From positions 1-22,786 of the forward strand of contig NW_003206035.1 of NCBI RefSeq assembly GCF_000006405.1: a DNA stretch of 22,786 bases. Direction: 5' to 3'. The first letter of the stretch is position 1, and every line of letters begins with the position of its first letter. The stretch is from Perkinsus marinus ATCC 50983. Lineage: Eukaryota; Perkinsozoa; Perkinsida; Perkinsidae. The notes under the pieces are model-generated. The model did not search any database. It saw only the letters and a program-made list of their open reading frames with translations, and was not told the DNA's origin. Positions 10,101 through 18,060 of this stretch are shown here, one piece after another. The position numbers were made by a program, and so were the translations under genes.

Positions 10101-13100
10101 ACAGGTGTCTCCTGTAATTTTATATTCTTGTGATACTTGTCTCCCTTGCTAGCCTAGCGTATACTTATTGATTACTGTACTGATCAAACGTTAAAAACTA
10201 CTTGTTAATAACTCTTGTTGACTTATTTAATCCTAACACTTGCTTTCCACCCAAATTTCTATAATTAGTGAGGAAACTCCCCAACACAGCAAACATATTT
10301 TCCTCCAAAAATACAACTTCTACTCTGGCGCGCGCCCTAGGAGTAAAATGGAGATCGACATCTCTACAAAGGAAATGTGTTATACCATAATTTCACGCAT
10401 ACGTGTTGTTTCACCAACAAACACCATTTTTCAAAATTGCAATTATTATTAGATCGCTGTCGAGCAAAAAGACATCAACTCATCTCACAAATCGATCAAG
10501 ATGGCGAGCGCTCTTTACCACAACACTGATAAATCTCACCTCGTTCAACTCCTCCCCTTGCACGATCTGTGACATTTGCGGTAGATAATGTATCTGCCGA
10601 GAAACGACCGCTGACAATTTCTGATAAAAAATCACCAAAACAGAGCTCACTGTTTGCAACAGTCGCATAGTAGCAACCCAGGCATTCAACGGTGTTGCTG
10701 ATACAGATGACATCATCCCTACTCCTTCACCACTTGAACTGATGCAATATGAAACAACCAGTGTTAGAAAACTCCGCACAGTATTCTCAGTTTTATTGGA
10801 GTTTCACCCGTTTTACGCGAAGTGGAGTAAGTCTCGGTGAAACACGCGATATTCGCGGTATGCCGTGGTCGTGAAATATGTTTTTCACTAGTGTTTTTCA
10901 CATCACGGATGAAATTTTATTATACAAATTAACACGTGAATCGGATAGAAACTACAGGGCGTTTACAATAGGAAGTAATCCCTACTTCACCACTTGGAAA
11001 AATACAAAAACATCACCATAGTCGCCAGTGTTGGAGTAGGAATATACGTTTGCTTTCCTCAGCTGAGCTCAGCAGAGTTTCCTCACTATTTATATACAAA
11101 TTCGAGTAGAAGCGTACAAAAACCAATAAAAATTTCCACCAAAAAATCATCACAATTCGCATCGAGACCACAGGAGACATGCAATACGACACCACACGAA
11201 CTCATATAAAAACGTCATCATACGAAATGTAGTGTTAAAGGAATATATGTTCGCTTCCCTCAGCAGAGTTCCATCACGACTCATAGAAGTGTACAGAAAC
11301 CAACAACAATTCTGGTATAACTCAAAAAATATTTCCTCAGCATTGTATAGGACTATCACGCCACTTCACGGGTCGAAATTTTCACATTCCCATCAACACA
11401 TGTAGTTGACCATGTGCATATCTCCCTACAGTGGGGCGATATGAAAAACATATTTCACGACTACTGCATATCACCGCGAATATCGCGTCTGCACTTCATG
11501 TAAGACAATTACGACTTACCCAATTTCCCTCCTTTTCCCACCAGTAGGAGATTCTCGAGGCGACGACGTCGTCGTTCTCAACGGGGTGGACGCTGAAGTG
11601 GCTGATCCAAATTTGAGCAATAGATGTTAGTTTTCCTCAGCTCAGCACAGTTTCCTCACTTATACAAAATTCGGAATAGAAATATACAAAAAAACCAATG
11701 AAAAATTCAACAAAATTTTCTCACAATTTTCATATTGTCACCACCACACGTAGTTGACTACATGAAAATATTCTCTCCGATTTTACATGAGAATACTTCT
11801 AGGTGGTGATAGAATTCAAATCGACTCGTGCAAAAAATTGTCACTACAGTGGCGTTTCACCCGTTTTACGTGAAGTGAAAAACGCGATATTTGCGGTGAT
11901 ATGCAGTAGTCGTGAAATATGTTTTTCGCTAGTGTTTTTCATATCACGGGTAAAACTCCATTCACTTAACAAATTTTCCGATTTCCTAACATCACAGACT
12001 GAAAATGGCAAAAAAACGAAAAAAAACGAAAACGAGAAAAACGAAAAAAAAGGAAAAAACGAAAAAAACCAAAAGACCAAAAAAAAACCAAAGAAAAATA
12101 AATTTTTGCGATCACCATAATTTACCATCAGCAGTTTGCCCACGTTCACCATCATCAGTCGATCGACTAACCAAAGATACTAATGTGCCCGAAACCGCAA
12201 GATACCTAATAGGTTCCCCTACAAAGATTCAAAATAGGCCCGATTCTTACCACAGAAGATTCTTCCCAGCAAATACAACGTGTAGTAGCGGCGAATCATC
12301 CCACAACGCCAACGCGAACAAGGTCGCCGCAATACTACCGCAAACGTATTTGATCAACCTGAATTGAAAATCAACAGAAAAATAATCATAGCGGAGCGAA
12401 GCCAAAAATATTTCACCAGCCTCTGGCAATTCCCCAAAAATGAATAACATTCATACAAAATCAGAGCGGAGCGAAGCCAACGCATGCGTACCTTTTAGTA
12501 GCTCCTTGTATCGGTGTTGTTCCCCAACTCATATTAACAAATGTTTCCGTAACGCTTCCCCCTCCCCTCGGTAGCAACGCTGAGTTCAGCCGCGAACGAT
12601 GAAGATGTGGTAACTCTAGAAACTAACAACAACAAAGTGCAGTGAGAATTATACGACGTAGATATATCAGCACTACTATTGGAAAAATATATGCTCCCTT
12701 TCCTCACCTGAGCTCAACACTTTCTTCACAAATGATATAATTTTCGGCACGAGAACAATGGAGTTTCACCCTGGTGATATGAAAAACACTAGTGAGAAAC
12801 ATATTTCACGACTACTGCATATCACCGCGAATATTGCGTTTTTCATGGAGTTTTACACCACTTCACGTAAAACGGGTGATTTAACTCCAATGAGAATTTC
12901 ATCGTGAATCAGTGTCAAAAATATGCACACTATCTGGGAAAATTTCCCGAAATTTTCATTGCTTTTTATACACGCCGTCCGAAACTCCATAATTAGCGAG
13001 GAAATTCCCAAACTCAACTGAGGAAAAAATCACACGCACATACCGATGCAAACAGGTGTAAAAAACTTGTTTGTGAAATAATTTCTACATTTTTTTGCTC

Positions 13101-16100
13101 TCCGCGATGTTCGCACTCGGTGAAAAAATCCTCCGGAAAAATTCACCCACTTCCAAAATTTCAAAAAAAACTCCAATTTTTTCCGCATTTTCCCGACCCA
13201 CCTCCCGAGTATGAAATTTCGCCACATTCGTCCACTCCCTTTGCAAAGGACTAGCTCGTGCACTTCTAAAATCGTCCGTATATCTACAAAATATCATCAT
13301 AAACGGTGACGAAAATACGGAATTTTTCACCCACTTATTCTAACAACCCTTATATCTACAAAAACGATGAAGAATTTTATTAACTCGAATATACAATCAT
13401 AAACGGTGACGAAAATACGGAATTTTTTACCCACTTTTATTTTTAAACGATGAAGCAAAATCTATCAACTAGAATTTATGATCAAGTTACGCGATGTGAG
13501 AATCCGGGCTCAACGATTTCACAAATTTCCAACGATTAAAGCGAAAAAATTCCGAAAATTTTCCCCAAAAAATTTTTTTCCTCACTTTAGCCAGGTAAAT
13601 AAGAAGCTCATCATCAACACTGGTATCAGCGTAACGAAGGCTACGAGTCCCCAAAGTCGGAGGCGCTTCCTCAACCTCCTCGCGAATTCCTCTGTGGTTA
13701 TCTCGGGAAATAGCTGCTTCGAATGCTGAAAAAATGGCAAAAATTGACATTTTTTTCCAGGATTTTTTGTAAATCAGTGTCAATCCTATTAAATTGGTAT
13801 TAGTTATCGTAAATTTTACCAAAATTATAGGAAATATTCCGAGTCGTGATGAATAATCATATATAAATAAAATTCACAATAAAGATTCACCAACAACAGA
13901 ATAATCAATCACGTGATCGATTATCGAATTTTCAAATTGTACTATTTTTACTGAAAATTTTTTATCAACAAATAACAGAGGGAAGCCATCCTATTTAGAA
14001 CTAAAGATATCTTACGAAACCACCATACCGCACTGCGAAGATTTCAATGATTCACTCAGAAAATTTGCACAAAAAAAGGCAAGTCAAAACGTGTGTCGGT
14101 GATATTACGAAATTTTTTTTGGGAAAATTTTGAAAATTCTCATTGAACATTTCCATCAGAATTTGTATATATACTTCTCTAATTCGTGAGGAAACTCTGT
14201 TGAGCTCAGCAGCTGAGGAAAGCGAACATATATTCCTACTCCAACATTTGATATACAGCAGCGGTGGTATTGGTAAAAAATAATTGGTTTTTCTAATCGA
14301 ATGCGAGGAAATAATTTTTTATCAATATTCCATAATTCTTGTTGGTTTTTTGTAAACTTGTATGATTAGTGATAAAACTCTGCTGAGCTCAGCAGCTGAG
14401 GAGAGCAAACATATACTACCAAAAATGGGTAAAACCGTCACATATTTACCTCGTCGATTAAACACGGCATTATCAACGTTTTAATGACCCAATTAACGGC
14501 GTTCGAGGCAACGAAGTGAGATGGTAGGGAAACCCACGGAGGAATCTGAGAAAATAGAAATCCATCAATTTCAGGAGAATATAAAACTACTCGCGAACCT
14601 CGTTGAAAATTCTATACTGTGCACTCAGCTTTGGAGGAATATATTTTTGATCCTAGAAGTCTCTTCACTAGTTGTGAAATTCGGAAAAATTTCCGAAAAT
14701 TTACCAAAAAATTTCCCCACGATTTCCATATTGTCACCAACACATGTAGCTGACCGTAAACATATTTTCCCAGATTCTAAACAATATTAAAATCGAGTCT
14801 TTCAGATAACGCGAAAAATAATCAAAACTCAATTCACATTTCCCTCAACTCCTGCCGTTTCCATCTAGCGTACCATAACTCCGCGGAATTTTAATTTTTT
14901 TTCACCGCCTAGATGCTTACCATGCTTAACAACGGTGATTCTTCTCCTTGCAGAAGCAGAGCATATGATGAATCTCTCATAAGAAGGTTCGTCATTTCTA
15001 CGATGGAAATCCTAGCCTGACAAAAAATACCACTTTCGGACCTATTCCGTATCTTCATCACTCAACCTAAAGATACGCTACATACTGTTTCCAAAGTAAA
15101 TCAGATTTACAAATTTGTTTAAATTTCACATACCCTCCACTTTTCGAAAAACCAAGGAAATTTCAAAGTATCACAGAAATTTATGTTTCCTACACGATGG
15201 AGTTTCACCCTAGTGGTATAAGAAACACTAGTGAAGAATATAATGGTGATATGCAGGAGTCGGGAAATATATTTTTTTCACTAGTGTTTTCCATATCACT
15301 AGAGTGAAACCCCAATTTTGAGAAATTTGCGGGAATTTCTGGGAAATTTTCTGGTTAAATTAAAAATTTTCCCAAATTTTCATATACCCTTATACCGACC
15401 TGTAACATGCACCACATTTGTCTTCCTTCCATCACGGTTTCATCTCCTCGCGTGGCGCCGTTTTGCAACCTCACCAGTCTTCTAGCTACTTCAGCCCACG
15501 AAACGGCTTGCAACGGCGAAAAAGATACTGTTTCCGAATCCAATGGAATCTACCAAATATTGGAGGAATATATATGTTTGCTCTCCTCAGCTGAGCTCGG
15601 CAGAATTTTCTCACTAAGTAATGAATTCTGATAAAAGTGCACAGCAGGCAACAACAATTTTCGAGTTGGAATTGCCGACGACCCCTCATACACCTCTGCT
15701 AAAATGAGGATCGATTTTTGAGGAATACATGTTCGCTCTCATCAGCTGAGCTCAGCAGAGCATACGAGGTAGGCAATCATCCACAAATCATCGGAAAATA
15801 TGCATATATCCATTCGGTGAAAATATGAAAACTCTAAGGAATTTCGGGGAGATTCCCGTTGGTTCGTCCACCATTTGTAAAACACATACATAAATGTCAT
15901 ACATTTGTCATTACATCATTACATTAAAATTACATCATACATTTTTTTATATTTGTCATACATAAATGCCAAACAATTAGTGAGTAAATTTCTGAGCTCA
16001 GCTGATGAAAGCGAACATATATTCCTCCAACACTTGAGTTACCTTCACGACCGTGGTGATATGAGAAACACTAGTGAGAGATATATTTCACGACTACTGC

Positions 16101-17731
16101 ATATCACCGCGAATATCGCGTTTTTCACAGAGTAATACGCCACTTCACGTAAAACGGGTGAAACTCCGCTAGTAAAGAACATATTTCACGACTACTGCAT
16201 ATCACCGCGAGTACCACAGTATCACGGGTAACGGGTTAAACACTATAGATATTACCCCTAAATAGTCCTGATAGTAGAACGCTGCATCTCTCGCCTCCTT
16301 AATAGTCATGAACGCTCCTGCTGCCGCTAGTCCCCAGAATGTCAAAGTGCCCAGAAACGACCTGAACTTTCGAAGTTCTGCTGATTGCGGATTTTCAGAA
16401 AAAAGTTTCAGCAAAAAATTTCAGATTTTTGCTCAAAAAACTTCCCAAAAAATAAAGAAAACCCTAATTTGCTATGCTACAGTAGAAGTAAAAAGGGAAT
16501 ACATATGAGTCGAAAATGACTACCGGTTTTCGGGAAATTCTCGAATCTTCAAAAACCCAAAAACTCATTTTTCCAGGCTGAGATGACATCCGCTATGCCA
16601 AAGTAGGTATGATGAGAATACTTCAATTTTTGGAAGATTCTTGAGCTCACTAGGAGGACGAAATTGTGATCACTCCCCATCCGGGAAAAATCAGTTTTCC
16701 GCTTTTCTACTACAGTAGCAGCACGAATTTGATGAGCCCCAAACCCGCCAAGGGGTTGCTCTTGAAGAGATGGGCGTTGACACACGTCTCGGGGCTGGTA
16801 CCTGAGGAGGATGACAAAAACGATGATACGGTGTTGTGGGTTCTGCTAGGAAGCTTCTACGGCATACGGCGAATTTCCCATAAAAACAGCAAAGACTATG
16901 CTGGGACTTGCGCGGTGCTCGGGTGTTTTATATATAATGTGTTGATGGTTATATTGACGACTTAAAACGGCGATCACAAGAATTGAACCTACGACCTATC
17001 GATTACAAGCTTAATATCCTAATCATTCCACCAAAGAGTCACTAAACATTTCAGTGACAGTGAGAAACAACCCACCAGACCCTTGCCTTTTATACTACAT
17101 GATAACAGCGAGCTCCAGTCAATCAGAAAACACAACGTGAATGCAAAAGTGATGGTGAAAAGGACGGCCAAGAGGTTGCCTCTGAAAACCACATCCAACT
17201 AAAGGCACGATATCCAACCTAATCCGTATCTTACATGGTGTAACCTAAGATACCATAAAAGCCTCCTCCACGGTAATAGTTGTAGACCGCTGCTAAGAAC
17301 TTCTCGATATCACTCACCTGTTGAGGGAGCATCACACCGGAAAAATATCAATCCATACCATCTCTACCGGAACTTTTATACGATTCATAGGCTACTCACC
17401 GTTGACGTCACGTGTTCATGTACTGAGGTGTAGTACCAATTTAACGATTATTTTTTTATCAAGTTTTAACAACATCTACTTAATGAAAAATGAATAATTT
17501 GTGAGTCAAGAAGATCATATTAGAAATTAGCCTTACTCTCTGAGAAGTTCCCATCAAACTTGAACTCTGCCACAGTCGTCTCGTATTGCTGCTACCATCC
17601 ATTGTACTTCCGAAATCAGAAGACGACGCCGTGACCGAACTACTAGTCGAAATCGAACCTCTAGTGGTAGGCAGGTCGAACATGGGAGCATAGGGACGAT
17701 TCACGGGTTCGAAGGGAATCTCCGATGACAT
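7136..17731 (-). CDS. ATG9: ATG9 autophagy membrane protein, 21 exons, 774 aa
   Basis: Multi-pass lipid scramblase of Golgi/endosome vesicles that seeds the autophagosome (family knowledge). Exons in coding order: 17731-17537, 17317-17235, 17181-17099, 16801-16714, 16361-16256, 15549-15400, 15016-14921, 14545-14450, 13725-13586, 13283-13202, 12613-12492, 12358-12251, 12205-12116, 11592-11520, 10620-10540, 10006-9900, 9857-9794, 9748-9673, 8795-8675, 8278-8148, 7368-7136. They total 2,325 nt with every phase agreeing. Landmarks: DIEKFLAAVYNYYR (about 68-81); membrane segments near 95-113, 141-160, 323-344, 420-433 and 567-580; VSWAEVARRLVRLQ; REWTNVAKFHTRELPHLHRS; KYVCGSIAATLFALALWDD; HYLP (515-518); YSIILCPFLLSVWL; EHPSFGHW. 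N- and C-tails are Ser-rich or acidic. The glycine/cysteine-rich stretch usually found before the N-H-G motif is missing. Small exons 14, 17 and 18 are least certain. A GTGAGT inside the last exon could mark another intron. Confidence 0.93.
7375..7697 (+). mobile_element. Family B tandem dimer in ATG9 intron 20
   Basis: Two head-to-tail units: the first starts TATAGCTGCTGAGCCCAACA, the second GTTGGAGTAGGAATATATG. They are joined by GCTGCTGTATATCAAATG. The same dimer, in reverse, lies at 14130-14420 with high similarity over about 230 bp. Confidence 0.75.
7697..7818 (+). mobile_element. Family A element in ATG9 intron 20
   Basis: Carries GTTTTGCGTGAAGTGGCGT, CGCGATATTCGCGGTGATAT and the right end CAGGTGAAACTCCA. 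The left end (TGGAGTTTCACCC) is missing where it joins the family B copy. Confidence 0.8.
7969..8129 (+). mobile_element. Family A long variant next to the ATG9 exon 20 donor
   Basis: Starts GGAGTTTACGTGAAATGG and ends GTGTGAAACTCCA. The centre differs from the core type, with GCGTTTTTCACTGCTCATA as in 9439-9621. The end lies about 18 nt from the intron 20 donor at 8147. Confidence 0.75.
8335..8600. mobile_element. Family B inverted pair (fold-back) in ATG9 intron 19
   Basis: A reverse unit (about 8335-8435) faces a forward unit (about 8450-8600). GAGCTCAGCTGAGGAAAGCG on one side pairs with CGCTTTCCTCAGCTGCTGAG on the other, so the RNA could form a long stem. The forward unit runs into ACCAACACACACGTAGTTGA. 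Confidence 0.75.
8827..9135 (+). mobile_element. Family C element interrupted by family A, ATG9 intron 18
   Basis: Left end TGTCAAATTGATATG, right end CATATCAAATTTACA. The left arm is nearly identical to the copy in Pelota intron 7 (reverse there). A family A element occupies 8926-9057. Without it the length is about 177 bp, close to the 162 bp of the empty copy. Confidence 0.8.
8926..9057 (-). mobile_element. Family A element nested in family C
   Basis: Bounded by TGGAGTTTCACCC and GGTGATTTAACTCCA, with core CATATTTCACGACTACTGCA in reverse. The flanking family C sequence shows it inserted after TTATGGTTATAT. Confidence 0.88.
9345..9412 (-). pseudogene. Degenerate tRNA-like sequence in ATG9 intron 18
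   Basis: On the minus strand a B box (GGTTCGATCCC) sits in a T arm with one mismatched pair. Upstream lies an anticodon-like hairpin ATG-AATTTTA-CAT and a D-arm-like hairpin GAGTCC/GGACTC. The 3' end TAGGACA has no fully matching 5' acceptor strand. It is probably a tRNA relic rather than a working gene. Confidence 0.45.
9439..9621 (+). mobile_element. Family A long variant in ATG9 intron 18
   Basis: Starts AGTGGCGTAATACTCCATG and ends ATGTGGTGAAACTCCA. The centre shares GTTATTCACTGCTCACAAGC with 7969-8129. The left end is truncated. It lies about 50 nt from the intron 18 donor. Confidence 0.7.
10245..10307 (-). mobile_element. Family B fragment, reverse, ATG9 intron 15
   Basis: TTCTATAATTAGTGAGGAAA followed by CAGCAAACATATTTTCCTCC is the reversed core of family B. 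Confidence 0.55.
10797..10917 (+). mobile_element. Family A element in ATG9 intron 14
   Basis: Begins TGGAGTTTCACCCGTTTTAC and has CGCGATATTCGCGGTATG. The right end has decayed to CACGGATGAAATTTT. Confidence 0.82.
11028..11148 (+). mobile_element. Family B repeat in ATG9 intron 14
   Basis: GTTGGAGTAGGAATATACG, CTCAGCTGAGCTCAGCAGAG and AAACCAATAAAAATTTCC in family order. The tail end is missing. Confidence 0.7.
11230..11428 (+). mobile_element. Family B repeat in ATG9 intron 14
   Basis: AGGAATATATGTTCGCTTCC, GTGTACAGAAACCAACAAC and the full end CATCAACACATGTAGTTGAC. A short family A-like piece (CACGCCACTTCACGGGT) is embedded near 11358-11375. Confidence 0.72.
11431..11505 (-). mobile_element. 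Family A fragment next to the ATG9 exon 14 donor
   Basis: Contains CGATATGAAAAACATATTTC, GACTACTGCATATCACCGCG and a decayed TGCACTTCATGTAA end. It stops about 14 nt from the intron 14 donor at 11519. Confidence 0.7.
11622..11782 (+). mobile_element. Family B repeat in ATG9 intron 13
   Basis: CTCAGCTCAGCACAGTTTCC, then AAAAACCAATGAAAAATTC and the end CACCACACGTAGTTGACTAC. Confidence 0.65.
11850..11960 (+). mobile_element. Family A element in ATG9 intron 13
   Basis: Complete 111 bp copy from TGGCGTTTCACCCGTTTTAC to TATCACGGGTAAAACTCCA. It lacks the GGCGTAATACTCCGTG segment seen in other copies. Confidence 0.85.
12000..12105 (+). repeat. A-rich low-complexity tract (AAAAACG-type)
   Basis: Purine tract built from repeated AAAAAACG. 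On the ATG9 sense strand it is a T-rich tract starting about 10 nt inside the intron 13 donor. Open frames across it on both strands are artefacts of composition. Confidence 0.8.
12678..12740 (+). mobile_element. Family B fragment in ATG9 intron 10
   Basis: AAATATATGCTCCCTTTCCT and CACCTGAGCTCAACACTTTC match the family B core with several changes. Confidence 0.5.
12759..12889 (-). mobile_element. Family A element in ATG9 intron 10, complete
   Basis: TGGAGTTTCACCCTGGTGAT to GGGTGATTTAACTCCA, with both arms and the core. It is the closest relative of 8926-9057, sharing the GATTTAACTCCA end. Confidence 0.88.
12962..13028 (-). mobile_element. Family B fragment, reverse, ATG9 intron 10
   Basis: CTCCATAATTAGCGAGGAAA followed by CAACTGAGGAAAAAATC is the reversed core. 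Confidence 0.45.
13274..13480. repeat. Two-copy tandem repeat spanning the exon 10 splice acceptor
   Basis: CATAAACGGTGACGAAAATA followed by CGGAATTTTT occurs at about 13297 and 13397, and TATATCTACAAAA at about 13279 and 13352. The unit is about 75-100 bp. The second copy supplies a duplicate TTTTGTAG acceptor inside ATG9 intron 9. Confidence 0.75.
14130..14420 (-). mobile_element. Family B tandem dimer, reverse, ATG9 intron 8
   Basis: Reverse counterpart of 7375-7697: the same two units and the same junction (CATTTGATATACAGCAGCGG). The shared junction implies the dimer moved or was copied as one piece. Confidence 0.75.
14630..14777 (+). mobile_element. Family B repeat in ATG9 intron 7
   Basis: The 5' half has diverged (GGAGGAATATATTTTTGATC), while the end is well kept: GATTTCCATATTGTCACCAA then CACATGTAGCTGACCGTAAA. 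Confidence 0.65.
15198..15314. mobile_element. Family A subtype with long matching arms, ATG9 intron 6
   Basis: TGGAGTTTCACCCTAGTGGT at the left mirrors ATATCACTAGAGTGAAACCCC at the right, and both arms contain CACTAGTG. The arms extend beyond 30 bp and form a fold-back. Confidence 0.82.
15558..15665 (+). mobile_element. Family B repeat in ATG9 intron 5
   Basis: GGAGGAATATATATGTTTGC, CTCAGCTGAGCTCGGCAGAA and GTGCACAGCAGGCAACAAC. It begins 9 nt inside the intron, next to the exon 6 acceptor. Confidence 0.68.
15718..15775 (+). mobile_element. Family B core fragment in ATG9 intron 5
   Basis: GAGGAATACATGTTCGCTCT then CAGCTGAGCTCAGCAGAGC; the rest of the unit is absent. Confidence 0.6.
15975..16040 (-). 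mobile_element. Family B core fragment, reverse, ATG9 intron 5
   Basis: CAATTAGTGAGTAAATTTCT, GAGCTCAGCTGATGAAAGCG and CATATATTCCTCCAACAC. A family A copy follows directly. Confidence 0.62.
16041..16167 (-). mobile_element. Family A element in ATG9 intron 5
   Basis: The left arm has decayed (GTTACCTTCACGACCGTGGT). The core and right arm are intact to AAAACGGGTGAAACTCC. Confidence 0.82.
16168..16240 (-). mobile_element. Second family A fragment, tandem to the previous copy
   Basis: GCTAGTAAAGAACATATTTC, GACTACTGCATATCACCGCG, then ATCACGGGTAACGGGTT. It ends about 15 nt from the intron 5 donor at 16255. Confidence 0.7.
16976..17046 (-). pseudogene. Degenerate tRNA-like sequence in ATG9 intron 3
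   Basis: On the minus strand GGTCGTAGGTTCAATTCTTG resembles the T arm of the tRNA-Arg at 2363-2436, and CTTGTAA resembles a tRNA-Thr(TGT) anticodon loop. The acceptor and anticodon stems do not pair properly, so I call a tRNA relic. Confidence 0.4.
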
Positions 17732-18060
17732 TATGAAGTATCACTGCTATGAAAAAAATGATGGAAATGGACTTGCTCTAATTGGTATCGTATTAGCACC
17801 AAGGGTTATATCGTCGTGGGAAGTATACCTAGTCTCACGCTGAGTAGGATGACTGGTGGTAAAGATTCCGCCGATTTCCACGAATAAATGCCCTCGTGAT
17901 TCACCGATCAGTAACCTCTCCGAGAACTGGAGAAGCATGGGAAACATGCTTAAGAGTTCAAGTGACGAGCGACTCATCCGGAATCGAGTTGTGTCAAGAC
18001 TACAAGATAACGAAGGGATGGCTAGTCGACTTCGACGAGATGGTCTGATATTCTCTCTGT
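17732..18060. promoter_or_regulatory. Divergent spacer, ATG9 and transporter remnant
   Basis: Must contain the ATG9 promoter. No TATA-like or other known motif stands out. A + strand frame (17856-18089, 77 codons, MVKIPPISTN...) runs into the transporter remnant and could be its altered N-terminus, but it has no transporter features. Confidence 0.35.

Noticed and set aside
11803-12367. Lysine-rich + frames
   Set aside because: They translate the A-rich tract at 12000-12105 and family A sequence, and run over ATG9 exons 12-13 on the other strand.
13030-13263. Alternative 77-codon minus frame at ATG9 exon 10
   Set aside because: The neighbouring phase gives REWTNVAKFHTRE, which aligns with ATG9 and keeps phase with exons 9 and 11.
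13487-13822. 111-codon minus frame at ATG9 exon 9
   Set aside because: A different phase gives a clear membrane segment (LWGLVAFVTLIPVLMMSF) and joins exons 8 and 10 in phase.
5228-16240. Family A as a SINE
   Set aside because: No A/B box promoter or A-rich tail; inverted ends and the nested insertion fit a non-autonomous DNA transposon better.
16666-16965. 99-codon + strand frame opposite ATG9
   Set aside because: It overlaps ATG9 exon 4 (16714-16801) in antisense, and the exon on the minus strand matches the family (CVNAHLFKSNPLAG). The + frame is a shadow plus intron sequence.
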